This document shows positions 1 to 11,338 of a stretch of 43,616 nucleotides of DNA, piece by piece. Under the pieces are notes generated by a model that was not told where the DNA came from, searched no databases, and saw only the letters and a list, made by a program, of their open reading frames with translations. Every line of letters starts with the position of its first letter. Within the stretch, counting starts at the first letter, position 1. This DNA comes from Klebsormidium nitens (Eukaryota; Streptophyta; Klebsormidiophyceae; Klebsormidiales; Klebsormidiaceae). Location: assembly GCA_000708835.1 (NCBI GenBank), contig DF237636.1, positions 1 through 43,616 of the forward strand. The letters are read 5' to 3'. The translations under genes were made by a program, and so were the position numbers.

Positions 1-1093
1 GAAGAGAGTGACCTCTGGCGGAAGTCCATGGACGAGGAGATGCGTTCTATGTTGGAGAACGGGACGTGGGAGATCGTCGAAAAACCGGAAGGGGTCAAGC
101 CGGTTCCATGAAGTGGGTTTACAAGATCAAGCGGGACGCTTACGGGAATGTGGAACGGTACAAGTCCCGGCTGCTGGCGATGGGCTACCTGCACAAGCGG
201 GGGAATCACTTCGACAAGGCCTACACCTTGGTGAGGAAGCACACAACGTTGCGTGCGCTGTTGGCGGTGGTCGCGGAGCGAGCGCGACTTTAATCTGCAT
301 CAGCTGGATGTCAAGACGGCGTTCTTCAACGGAGAGCTAGAGGAGAAGATCTACATGCTTGAACAGCCGCAAGGATACGAGCAAAGTGGGCTAGAGATGG
401 TCTGCCGCCTCAAGCGCACCTTGTACAGGTTGCGTCAGGCGCCGCATGCGTGGCACATGCGTCCGAGAGAAGAGCTCGAGAGAATTGAGTTCGTGGCGTC
501 CATGGTGGACGCGGCGCTTTGCACGGGGATTGTGCCCGGGGAGCGGGTCTACCTCGTGGTGTGGGTGAACATCCTCGTGGCGGCCCGTGGTGCAGAGCAA
601 ATTGCAAAGCTGAAGGTGCATTTGGCGGAAAGGTTCGACGTGCGCGATTTGGGGGAGGCGAAATACTTTTTCGGGATGGAGCTAACGCGCGATATGGAGG
701 CGTGCACCCGGACGCAGAAGAAACTGACGGGGAAGCTGGTCGGACATTATGAACAGGCGGACGCACGGGCGCGTAGCGTTCCTTTTGGAACGGATGACAA
801 GTTAACGAAGGAGGGCGAGCCCCTCGACACGAAGCGGTTCTCATACAACGAGTGGGTGGGAAATTTGTTGAACCTGAGTGTGTGCATGATGCCCGACATC
901 GCACAGGCGGTGGGCGCACTTGCGCGCTATATGGCAGGGCTGACAGAGGCGTCCTGGCGGGCGACGCTTGGAGTTGTGCGCTACCGGGCGGCAACAGCAA
1001 AGGACGGGGTGACCTTCGGTGAGTGAGGAGACTTTCGTCGGTTACTGTGACGCAAATTACGCGGGAGACGTGGAAACGAGGCGTGTTGGAATT
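1..1093 (+). pseudogene. Ty1/copia retrotransposon fragment: reverse transcriptase and start of RNase H
   Basis: Decayed 3' half of a copia-type pol gene, open at the left window edge. It is read in three successive frames: about 1-107 (motif LWRKSMDEEM, then GTWEIVEKPEG), about 110-290 (KWVYKIKRDAYGNVERYKSR) and about 290-1026 (DVKTAFFNGELEEKIYM, then FDVRDLGEAKYFFGMEL). These are characteristic copia RT blocks. The catalytic YVDD box has become WVNI in VVWVNILVAA, so the enzyme would be dead even without the frameshifts. Near 1041-1088 the RNase H start GYCDANYAGDVETRR is readable, then similarity stops abruptly. The usual remainder of RNase H is missing, so the copy is truncated at about 1093. 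The gag/protease part in the same region lies on the opposite strand (1922-3250), so this is not one intact element. Confidence 0.93.
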
Positions 1094-1579
1094 CGGGCGT
1101 TATCATTGAGTGAGAATGTCTTAATATCCTATGCAAGTCGTAGCCGACGATTGAGTCTTTGGTCGGCCAGATATCGACCGTAGGATGACAAATTATTTGG
1201 TGTCTTATTCACGCAATATTGACAGTCCGATCGTGAGTCGGGTCCAGTGATTCAGGAGCCCCGACCACTAGTGTGTAGTAGCTCCGACCTCGTAGTACGG
1301 TACTACCGACCACCTCGGTATAGTACTACCGACCACAGGTCCGAGTGGTATTTAGCCCACATAGCGAGTCGATAGTGACTAGAGTGAGTCGTATAGTGAC
1401 ACGGTCACTTGTATAGAACTTCATATATAGTTGAACCGACTAGTGCCCGGTAGAAGTGGACTAGAAAAGTAAGGCTAGGGTACAGCTATCTACGGATTCA
1501 ATTGGATGCCTTGGACATTGCCATATAATAGATGTTCATTCCTAGTAGTTGTGAACTTGAAAGGCGCTTGCTTTCAACA
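1094..1579. other. Non-coding stretch, probably containing an LTR that ends at 1579
   Basis: No reading frame or known domain is visible. The right edge ends in CAACA and is followed at once by a primer-binding site (1580-1599), as at the 3' end of a retrotransposon LTR. The 5' limit of that LTR cannot be placed: no second copy is in the window and no clear TG start stands out. A short direct repeat, GTACTACCGACCAC, occurs twice near 1300-1335. Confidence 0.45.
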
Positions 1580-1599
1580 GGTTATGGGCCCACGACGCT
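1580..1599 (+). other. Retrotransposon primer-binding site, half-tRNA (initiator Met) type
   Basis: The 20 bases ggttatgggcccacgacgct follow directly after CAACA. Their reverse complement reads agcgtcgtgggcccataacc. As I recall the plant initiator tRNA-Met sequence, this matches its anticodon stem and loop with one mismatch. Most plant copia elements prime from the 3' acceptor end of this tRNA. Drosophila copia and yeast Ty5 instead use the cleaved 5' half, ending in the anticodon region, as this site suggests. Confidence 0.7.
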
Positions 1600-1626
1600 A
1601 GGGAGTGAGGGATAAGCAGTAACCCA

Positions 1627-1819
1627 TGTTTTAAGTACGGACCGTGACGACGTTGCCGACGTCACAAGTCCCGTACTTAAACCAAGCGCGCTACCAACCG
1701 GACTATATACTCGAGTACGGGACTTGTGACGTCGAGTATAGTCCGGTTGGTAGCGCGCTTGGTTTAAGTAGGGGACTTGTGACGTTGGCGTGACGTCGTC
1801 ACGGTCCGTACTTACAACA
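1627..1819. repeat. Near-perfect palindrome (inverted repeat, arms of about 81 and 83 bp, loop 29 bp)
   Basis: Left arm 1627-1707 and right arm 1737-1819 are reverse complements apart from three substitutions and a one- to two-base indel. The innermost bases are ccaaccggactata and tatagtccggttgg. The 29-bp loop (1708-1736) carries a further copy of the arm motif acgggacttgtgacgtc. The hairpin lies exactly between the plus-strand copia fragment and the minus-strand one. It codes for nothing visible. It could be a foldback element or the scar of an inverted duplication. Confidence 0.93.
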
Positions 1820-1921
1820 CCATGCTCACCGACTTCAACTCAGGGAAGGGGAGCCGCGTTTGCTTCCCCATGATGCACGGCTCACACACTGAGGTTTTGA
1901 GCGCCCTGAACGCCCCTGGTT

Positions 1922-3250
1922 TTAAATGCCGACACCCTCAACGAGATTGGCTTGCACCATCTTTGCAAAGTTCTCATACCCGGCGTGCCCCATCCGTCGA
2001 TGCCATAGCTCGGCCGTTTCCGGATTTCTCATAAGAAAGCACGCGTCCTCTCCCGGTGCTGCACCTTCCCGCTCCATTTCCGAAAGTGGCCCCTTGTGAG
2101 CCACTTTTGGAGATGTTGCGTTCTTCGCTCAGTCGACCACGTAGATTTTCTTCACTTTCTGAGCTACAAGGACTCCCCGTCAGCCCGGCCTCAAGCTCAC
2201 AATTGCCAATCTCATTGAACAACACTCACCGAGATCAGGTTCGCCGCAATCCTTGGGACGTACATCACGTTTTGCAGATTGACATTACACTCTCCGATCG
2301 GTATCGCGCACCGCATGTCAACCAATCCGCACCCCTCAGTTCCCTTGTCCCCGATCGTGAACTCTCGGCCCCTTCGCCCGAACATCTCGAAGGTCTCAAA
2401 TAGGCTCTTGTCCCCAGTTAGGTGCTGGGAGCTACCTGAATCGACGAGCCACTCGTCGGCAACTACTTCTTCAACCACGCTTAAAGCCACTCCCTTGCAA
2501 GGATTCCCTCCCTTCTTTTGCTCCGGCTTGTGCTCCCGCCTATCCGGCTTGCTGCACTTTCGGGCAATGTGACCAAACTCACCGCAATTGAAACACTTTT
2601 GGCAAGAGTGCCCCGGCTCTCATTTTTGCTGTGGCTCTTCTCGTTGCTTCCTTTCCGCTGAACTACATAAGCCACAGTGGAGTCCGACCCACCACCGCCG
2701 TCATCCTTGGGCAGCTTACTCCCCCTGCTCATGCATCAAGAGCTTTGGCAAAAGAGCATCCACCGAGCTCAAGGCGCCCTCCGAAGCCTCTAGGATTGTC
2801 CTCAGGGTGCTAAACGAGCTCGGCAACCCCGCAAGCAAGCTCCAAGCCAGCTCCTCCGGCTTCAGCTCGGAACCGGTAGCTGTCAAGTCCCTACACAAAT
2901 TCGTTGCTCTGCTGACGTACATGTCACGGGCTCACCCGACTTCATCTTGAGGGAATGCAACTTCTGCCTGAGCTGCATCTTCCTTGTATTGGACTTGCTT
3001 TGTAGGTCGTCTCAAGGAGATCCCAAGCCTTCTTTGCGGTTTTGCACGTCTCAATCGACCCCAAATGGTGGTCCTCAACGTTCAGCCCTATGATGGACAA
3101 CGCTTTCGTTGATTGACTAGCGTGAGTTTCTGGATCCTTCACTCTGTTCCATAGATCCTTGGATGTCAACAAGAACTTGATCTTGCGACTCCAATTGATG
3201 TAGTTGTCTACACCAAGCTTGTCTATGTGAAATTTAAAGCCGTCGGCCAT
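1922..3250 (-). pseudogene. Ty1/copia retrotransposon fragment: gag, zinc knuckle, protease, pre-integrase
   Basis: 5' half of a copia polyprotein on the minus strand. It starts at an ATG at 3250 (MADGFKFHIDKLGVDNYINW, then WDLLETTYK), a gag/UBN2-type start. A frame change near 3000 continues into LRQKLHSLKMKSGEPV, and another into the LAWSLLAGLPSSF block (about 2920-2716). A CCHC zinc knuckle, CFNCGEFGHIARKC, lies at about 2605-2555. The aspartic protease motif DEWLVDSGSSQHLTGD lies at about 2460-2410. The pre-integrase block AELWHRRMGHAGYENFA lies at about 2020-1960. There are several frameshifts. The integrase core and RT are absent, because the sequence runs into the palindrome at 1819. 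The element decayed fairly recently, since long stretches are still readable. Confidence 0.93.
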
Positions 3251-3572
3251 CTTAGGGTTTGCTTACCCTTTCTCTCTTGCTAAGGACCAAAGGTGGAAAA
3301 TTTCCTTTTAGGCTTTCGAAACCACTTGATCCTCCTTACGGGACTTTTAAGTGTCACTTGGCTCAAAGAGCACCCGTGATAAAGCAAACCGCCCCCACCG
3401 ATGCCTTCATTGACATGAGAGAACCATAGGCTGATTTGCACCGCGTTTTGCCGCTTCTCCTCAGGAAGGAACGTGGTTTCTTATTTTGCGGATTTCACGT
3501 GTCGCCTACTCAACGGCTACCCGTGAAAAAGACCGCTTCTTTACCATCGTCCGTCGTGGCTGATTCCTCCCT
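3251..3572 (-). other. Leader (5' untranslated region) of the minus-strand copia element
   Basis: About 320 bp between the gag ATG (3250) and the primer-binding site (3573-3592), the expected place of an untranslated leader and packaging region. No open frame of note. Confidence 0.55.
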
Positions 3573-3592
3573 AGCGCCCTAGGCTCATAACC
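3573..3592 (-). other. Retrotransposon primer-binding site of the minus-strand element
   Basis: On the minus strand, ggttatgagcctagggcgct follows directly after an LTR-like end TTTTAACA. It aligns with the plus-strand site at 1580-1599, and both are followed by AGGGAG. The core GGTTATGAGCC is complementary to the anticodon loop CTCATAACC of a tRNA-Met. Its distance to the gag start fits a real primer site. Confidence 0.6.
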
Positions 3593-6578
3593 TGTTAAAA
3601 CACAGCGTTGTTGGAAGTGATATTCAATCAATCGGTTTCAAACAAAGTATATATGGAGCGTTCCGAGTCACGGCCTATCTCTAGATCTACACTATCTAAG
3701 CTCATAGGCTCAGTGGACTGTCGCCTCGTAATTCCGAAAATTCCACTCTACACCGTACATCGACGGCTATTATTGGACCTACACCATATCGACGGTTATT
3801 GCCAAGTCATTCGGATGTAACGCTGTAACCCGCACGCATTCAACCGTGTAACCGTAACTATAATTACCGTCGAATTACCGTCGACGTCGTGATCCTAAAA
3901 CCCTAGAATCACCAAGAGATTCGGTCCATAAATGCTCGTATCTCAACAGTTGCCGCCTACTTTCCTTCGCGAGAAGGCAAAGCCAATATCGGCCGAACGG
4001 CGAACATGGCGACCCAGCTTTCATCGGTGCCGGTGTTGTTTTTTCGGCTCCCTTACGTTTTCACCGCTGATCACAACGGAGAGGCGCTAGTCGGACAGCG
4101 CTTCCCTTGGGCTGCCGGATCGTTCGCGCTTCCAGTCGATGGTGTAAAATACAATCCGACCGTTTTACAAGTGACGGAAAGGGTCTGTGCCAATGGTTCA
4201 CATCCTATGCTCGTACAGACCCAATAAGCAGCTAGAGGCGTATACGTCGATTTTATGGCAAACTAATACTACTTCGTATTCTTTAAGATTCAGGTTCGTT
4301 ATAGGCAACGCTACGGGAGCTTCTACCACGATTCTATGTCTCGAAGACTGTCTATAAGACTACACTGGAGCCGTAAAAAACCCCTCCGAGGTCCCTTGGC
4401 ATGTTTCTTGGGCCGGCCTTCAGTGGAGGAAAAAGCTACCCCAGTTTGCTTGAATGTAGAACGTGAATGGTCCCGTGCGTGCCTCCGTATCCTGCGAAAT
4501 AGAATGCACCAATGCGCAAAGATCATATTTGTCGATTTGAGGGTCAGCTTTTACATACGCTTATAAAGCATAAACGAGGGTGGCCGTAGTGGTTGAGAAC
4601 CAGTAACCGAAGACCGTTTTTCGATATAAAATGACCGATTTTGTTTAGAATCTTCCGCCAAGCGCGTGGACACAGAACAAGGTAAATTTGTGCATTTGGA
4701 TACGCGAAACTACTCTGCATAACGGGCCCACATGGTGGTCGCACAGGTGGTCGGGAGAGGGCGCTCGGGAAAGACCGCTAGAAAACTCTACTTAGCAATT
4801 TAGGTCTAGGTTTTAGGAGCAATATGTGGCATGGTGAGTTTGACGCGCGTCATTTCACTACACGTGTGGAACCCTTCTTATCCCTTTTCGCCCGTGTGCC
4901 GATCGTCCATCGTTGGTAAGTTCTTAGTACTTTGGATGTCCTAACTTGACCGTTTATAGGTCATAATACCTGGGCCCTTTAACGTTGTGATAGTTGTGAG
5001 TTATGGATGGCGAACGTCCAGAATTCGAATCCGACCATAAACGATACTTTTCTCTTTTTTGCACTTTACGGACTTCCTTCGGTAGTTTGAGCCAAGCTCC
5101 CCCCAAGCTCCAAGTGCTTCCGTTCCTGCTTTTACCATAGTACATGCTACTTGAGCGTGGTAACTTTCTTACGGAGCTAGTTAAGTTTCGAATCTTGCAG
5201 TGCTGCAAGAATTCAAGAAGGAAAGGGGACCCAAAAGGGGGCACCGCTTCGTCTGCTTCGTCACTAATTAGCTTCAGCCGCTGCCGTCGGGCCTGCTTGT
5301 GACCCGTTTTCGAGGCGGCCGAAAAGATAGTAGTGTTAGTAAGTCTGATATGTCTTATTTGTACTTGAGAAATCCCACCGTTCTCTCAAGAGTCATGGTC
5401 GGATCGTATAATAACTCCATGGTGACCATGGTTTCGTCATTTTATTGTGATAATCTTATTGTGGTCGATTTCTCGATTTGAAGTAGGTATCATCCAATGA
5501 TGGTCTCTTTTCGTTCTCGCCGTAGCCAAATAGGCCATAGGCTTCTCATGGCATACATATGTGGTGTGTTTTTCGTTTGCTTCTTCTTCTAGTGCTAATG
5601 CATGTGTACCCCACCTACCAACGTTCGTAGTACACCAATGATGGTCTCTTTTCAATCGCGCTTCAGCCGATTGCGGGTGGCGGCCTACTTGCACCGACCG
5701 TGCATGTCTGCATTCCTGCCGGCCGGGTCACCGGGTCTACCGGCTCGTGAATGGACGGGGAGCAGAGTACCGACCGGTACCCTGGTGATGCACACCACGG
5801 TACGTATGTAGAACTACCGTAGGTAGCCTGGTACCGATAGTGGGTCCGCGGTCGCCGGTCGGGCGACGGGTGGCGCGGCGCCCACCCGGCGTCGAATAGC
5901 CGGGTACCTAGGTATACACTACCTAGTACCTACCTACCTACCTGTGCTAGTATACGACAAAATTTCGATAGGTCCGTGTCAGTACTTGTCTTGTTATCCA
6001 CCAATCAAAGTGGTGGTGTAGTTCCACGGGTATCACGTGGAAACAGATATCCCAGAGTCTGGTACAACCACTGCCGGAAGATACTTCGCTGACAGTGACA
6101 TCAGATCTTCTGGCAGAGGGTGCACTTGAAGTTCAGTACTGTGTGCAGTGTGCAGTGTGCATTGGCAATTGCCAATGACAACCAATTGGTGAACCGTGAG
6201 CCCCATGACAGCTACAGCCTCAGGTAGAGACTCTTCTATTATTCTTAGGTACTATGGTGCGACCTGTATGATTTAGGTACCTTGCTAGAAGTTGCGCCGC
6301 TAAATGGTACCTATGTTATGGCGGCTCATGCGCGCTCGTGTGATTTGTGATTCACGAAGCACGTATGCGAACCCCATGCGAGCTGGATTCTACAAACTTT
6401 AGTGCCAGCAGCAGCTCAGGCAGGCGAGCTCAAGTCAAGCGACCTGTCATCGCAACAAGCTTCAATTTGTTTTGTCAATCGCATCTTATCAGAATCTTTC
6501 TTCTTCCAGCGAGCCGCCAAGAAGATGTTGCTGATTGCCTGTGGGCGTATGCAGCAAGCTTGACGAACAGGCCCTGAC
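3593..6578. other. Non-coding, repeat-rich intergenic region, starting with LTR-like sequence
   Basis: From 3593 the sequence begins TGTTAAAACA, the expected inner end of the minus-strand element's LTR. Its outer end is not identifiable. The remainder has no credible gene: its open frames are short, unlike known proteins and without splice context. Small structures present are an 18-bp direct repeat ccaatgatggtctctttt (5494-5511 and 5635-5652), an ACCT microsatellite near 5925-5942, three GTGTGCA units at about 6141-6161, and a perfect 16-bp palindrome attggcaattgccaat (6161-6176). Confidence 0.6.
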
Positions 6579-9500
6579 ATGGAACTCATGAGGGACGCTG
6601 TGCGCGAGCCGCCCATGGCGCGGGACTTTTTCAGGAATGCCTCCAGGGATGTTTCCCCCCAGTACCGCTGGGCAAGGTGAGTCTCCTGCTGGCTATCTTT
6701 GAGCAGGCAGACTCAACATCTCCAGAGACTGTGACAGCAGTGACTGGGCAAGGATTTGAATCCAGTGCTTCGATTGCTCCTTTTGTGTTGCCCTTGCTCT
6801 TGCGCACCTCCGCCGTGGCAGTGCTAGTGGGGAGCATTGTCCTGAGAGAGGGAACTGTGGTCATGGGAGCCCTGAACCGCTCTTGTGCTGCATCCTGCTG
6901 GCAGCCCCTCGATTGAGTTGGTTGGATGGTGGCAGAGATCGGTCCGTGGCCATCTTGGCACGTGGTCCTGCCAAACGCTGTGGGCTACAGTCTGGGTGCT
7001 GATCCTGCACTTGCCCCTAGATCTCTTGCCCTGTTGAGTAACTGAGTGAGCGCACGGTCGTTGTTTTCCCATTGGCCGCTGGCAGTGCCAGACCCTGGCA
7101 CTCATTCGTGTTCTGCCGCCCTCTCAACGTAGATTGCCTTCCTATGTGATACAGAAGAAGCAGAAGAAGCACAAGCAGCGGAGACAGGGAGCCTGAGGCA
7201 AGCAGTTTCAGAGACTTCGCACAAAGGTAAGGAGCTAGCGGCCTTGCCTCTGGTCATCTTGGTCATAAGTTGCTTGTCTGATTCTGGCATGGTAAGCACC
7301 TGCCTGGAGATTGTTTAGGCATTACTTGGTCAATGAAGCTGCAGTAACGAGCTGAACCTGGTTGTTGCTTCGTTGTTGCACCAGCACTCACTCAGGGCTA
7401 TGCAAGCTCTACGGTTTACCGCCATTGGTGCCTTTGAATCTCAAGGGATTGCCCGCAGGAGGCCAGTTCTGTTGAGTAGGGGCTGCAGTCGGCAAAGAGT
7501 GGCCTGCGGTATTCAACATATTCAATCTGATTCTGGACACCAAATCAAACATTGCATATTTGGATATTTCCCAGACTCTGCATTTTCTGAAATCTGACCT
7601 GTTCTGGCCCAGTTTGCTGCTTGACGCTGAAGTTGTCTCAGCCTGCATTTGCCAGTTTGCCCATTTTCTCCTTTCTTTACACCTTGCAAATGCTGTCTGC
7701 CACTTATCGGTCTCTCAGTGCCATGGACTGCTGTGAGGCGGTGGCAGTTGGTAGTAGGCCGCTCCTCCTTCTCTTTCACAACTTCCTCGATGACCGCCCT
7801 TTCCTTGGGTGCAGGCCCTCTCCGCCCGGCAGCCCTGCTCCCGCGCCCCAGGTGCTGAACCGCACCTCGTCCCGAAGCAAGCGCGTGGAGGCCGGTGCTG
7901 CTGCTCCCCTTGTGCCTGCCCCTGCCAGCCTGGACCGCGGCAGTGTCAAGTCTGGTCCTGGCAGGGCCGTGGGGGGCAAGCCGGACGGGGCTGCTTCCCC
8001 GCGCGGCCCGCTCGACTTCCCCGCCAGCCCTGTGTCGTCGCCAGGGTCGGTCAAGGACGCTGCCTCGCCCGCTGCCAGGCTCACCCCGGTGCGCTCACGC
8101 CGCTCGCCCTCTCCTCAGCAGGCCCTTCCTGGACAGGCGCCCTGGGTGCCGGCGGGCAGCCCGGTGGCAGCCGCGGGGGGCCCCCGTCCCAGCAGCAGCA
8201 GCAGGAGAGGGGGCATGGGCCAGGCAGGGGCCCAGGGCAGCAGCCCGCCGCTAGTGGGGCCCGCTGCGCCGGCGGCAAGGCAAGAAGCAGGCCAGGCACC
8301 TCCCAAAACATTGGTGGCACACGAAGCGACTGCGCGTAGCAGCCCAGCTCTCCGTGCTGGGGGGCAGGGGCCCAACAGAGTTGCGGGGAACACGGCAGAG
8401 GCAGCAGGTACGGCTAGCAGCCTGTGATACGGTCCCAGTCTGTCCTACTGTCGCTTCAGGCCTGGTGGAGGGCAGGCTGCTTTGAAGGGTAAAAGCAGGT
8501 TCAAACATTGGAACTTCAGACCACCATCCTCCTCCTGGACATTAAGTGTGGCCTTCGGCTCAGGCAAGCGCGAGGCCATCATTCTATGGGGTTATTAAGA
8601 CCGCTGCTGAATGAAAGGGCACGCTGCGCTTCCTCTTTGGGCAGTGAGGTGCATCATGATTCTATGGCCCAATTCACGAGCGTGTGCAAGTGTGGGTCCT
8701 CCCTGTGCAGGTGAGAGGGCAGCCAAGCCGGAGGCCCGGGGGGCCGGCCGCAGCAGCACCCCCTTCCGCCGGGGCCTGAATGCGATCAAGGGGCGCTTCT
8801 TCTCGGGTGAGCGCCCGCGCCTGGCTGAGCCCTGTTTGGAGGCCACACCGTACCTTGCAGGCTGGTGACGACGTGGGCAGTCTTTTTTCGCGATGCTATG
8901 TGGCAGCCTGCCTGAGTGCCTTTCCTGTGTGCTCTGCAGACTCGCGCAAGGCCGCCTCAGTGGAGATCAGCAAGACGCAGCAGGACCTGCTGGCACAGCA
9001 CAAGGTCAAGCCTGCGGCCAGCTCCGGAATCAAGGAGTCGCTGGTGAGTCGCACTGGTTGCTTGGACGGGTTGCACACAGCGCTCTTGCCTTGCCTGGAC
9101 GGATGGTCAGGGCGCAGCTATTGTAAGAGGGGTTACCCCTGACTGCCTGTACCCCCCCTGCACAGAGCCTGTGCATGCCGTGAGCCCCCTCGGCCACGTG
9201 CCTCACGTTTGCTGCCCCCGCTTGCAGGTGCACCGCTTGACGCGTGCCCTCCAGCGGCCCGGCCAGCCTGCGCGCTCGCGCTTCCTGCCCGCCCCTCCTG
9301 CTGCCCCTCTGGAGCCGCCCGCCGCTCCCATGACTGCGGTGGCCTCCCCTCCGCGGGCTTCCATGCCTCGCCTGCTGGAGCCCCCCAAGGCACTCGCGGC
9401 GCGCACAGCCCCCAGTGAGGAGCCAGAGCAGCCCTGCGCGGAGGGACACAGGCTGGAGGAAGCGAGGGTAGGCACAGCAGGGACGATGGGAGGAGCAGGA

Positions 9501-11338
9501 CAGGGGAGCGAAGTGGAGGGGCCGCATGGGAATAATGACCAGGAGGCGCGGGTGGGTGACAGATCTGTGGAGAGCGCCCCGTGTCCCGTGCGCAGCCTGG
9601 ATGTGGTGGCAGAGGCTGGCGCGGAGGGAGGAGGTGGCGCGACGGAGGGGCTGCCGCCTGGCAGCCAGGCCGGGCCAGGGGATGTCCAGAGCAGCAGCCC
9701 GAAGGCGGAAATGAGCAGCGCCAATGACAGCAACACAGACTCCGACTCGGACTCGGAGCGTACTCGTGCGAGGTTAGAGTCCACCTTGCTCTACGGCTGA
9801 CCGGATTTACAGTCGAGCTGGCCTCCCGTCTTGCTGCGTGGCAGGAACCATCTTAGGCTTCTCAATACGCTTTGGCCCAAAAATTCGGCCACTTCGTCGC
9901 ACTATGCCCCCGGTCTTCTCCTGCGCCTTTGGTCCGGCTACCAGCCTGCTTCCTCCGTGCAGGTTTCTGCCCCGCACCCGGTCTGCTGGCGCCCCTGCCT
10001 CGCAAGCGCGCTACGCGTCGTGGGCGCAGCACATCCCGCCTGCTGTTTCCCCCGCTGCCTCCTGGGACTCGCAGAGCAGCACCGAGTTCGCCAACACGCG
10101 GCGGCCCTCCCTCGCGCAGCGCCTGGTCAACAGTGAGAGCAGCGGCAGCGAGCAGGGCAGCCCCCGCTATGCGCGCTCCCCGCTGGGGAGCCCCCCCGGC
10201 GCCGCCTTCGGAGGCAGGCCCGCCAGCCAGCCGCCCGTCACCGAGAAGTTCTCCCTTCCAGCAACGTGAGTCTGGTGGCGATGCTGTGCCACGCCTGTGC
10301 TTTCATGGCAGAGCCTCACGAGCTCTAGAGGCGCCTCGCTCCCTTGCCAGCCACCATTCCGTTAGCCGCCACACTGGTCCCATGCAGCCGTCCGTTGCTC
10401 TGTGCCTTCTCCATCGCGGCTGGTTGCCCCAGCTCCTTGTCGCTCAGCACACCCGTCTTGACAACTCGTTTTGTCGCTTGTGCTTCAGAGCTTGTCCCTC
10501 GGTGGTGTCACCTGAGGGACCCCTCCCTGCGGCGTCGCTCTCTTCCCCGCACCAGGCTCCGGCCTCGCCTGCCCCCCACGCGGCCGTGCGCAGGAGCCTG
10601 GACCCTCTCGGGTGGTCGTCCGACGAGGACGCGGAGGAGGATCGCGGTGCACGCAAGCGCGAGATGGCAGCCGCGCTGCGCCAGCTCAAGTCCTTCCAGT
10701 CCGGGGGAACGACGCCCCACCCCGCCCAGGCCCCGCTGCAGCGCTCCCTTACGGACCCTGCCGCGTTCCAGGTGGTGAAGCGCAGCGCCTCGCCCATGCG
10801 CACGCTCTGGCGCCAGGCCACCGCCGCCGCCACCAGCCTGGAGGGTGAGCGCCCACCCCTTCGCCCTCCTCACTTGACCCTGCGAGTGGAGGTTGTGCAT
10901 GGTCCCTACCTCTTACCCTCCGTCCTGTAGCATTGTGTGTCCTTGCGTCACTACCCTGTTGCTGCCAGGCCCTAACGTGCCCCGTCCTTGCATGCCGCAG
11001 GCCCCGCCAGCAGCGCCAAACGGCTGGGCCTGTCTGCTGCGGGCCGTGCGTTGGGCCGCTCCCGCGACCCCAGCCCCTGCCCGCCCGGCCTGCTGGCCAG
11101 CCCGCGCCGCCTTCGTCCGGAAGCCTCCCCGCAGCGGGTGCCGCAAGGTTCGTCGTCGCTCTTCGAGGACGGCCCTCGCCGGCAGGAGAGCTGGGGCACA
11201 GGGCTGCGAGGTGCGGCAGGGGCAGCGGGGGCAGCAGGGCGGGCCTCCAAGACGCCCAGCCGCGGGCGGCCCATCGCGGCAGCGGCCGCCTTCTTCAGGT
11301 CCTTCACACCGGGGCGGCAGAGGGCCCAAGTGTTCTGA
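6579..11338 (+). CDS. Large disordered Pro/Ser/Ala/Arg-rich protein of unknown function, 8 exons
   Basis: I do not recognise this protein. The exon model is 6579-6676, 7815-8407, 8711-8806, 8940-9043, 9228-9772, 9963-10265, 10489-10844 and 11001-11338. The exons join in phase and give 810 aa. The start ATG has a good context (GACATGG) and an in-frame stop 18 bases upstream. Most of the protein is low-complexity and basic, with many SP and TP dipeptides (RRSPSPQQ, SRDPSPCPP). It has an acidic run, DSDSDSE, just before the exon 5/6 junction and another, SSDEDAEED, in exon 7. The most ordered-looking part is exons 3-4 (STPFRRGLNAIKGRFFS, then SVEISKTQQDLLAQHKVK), possibly helical. Intron 1 is 1,138 bp, far longer than the others, so a small exon may be missed there. 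It could be a cytoskeletal or nuclear scaffold protein, but nothing proves that. Confidence 0.65.

Noticed and set aside
410-1000. 196-aa minus-strand open frame
   Set aside because: It is antisense to the recognisable copia reverse transcriptase and is low-complexity.
4006-4227. 73-aa open frame starting MATQLSSVPV
   Set aside because: A single short frame in decayed repeat sequence, with no homology that I recognise.
4980-5040. Possible tRNA, because ATTCGAATCC resembles a B box
   Set aside because: I could not fold an acceptor stem or find an A box at the right distance.
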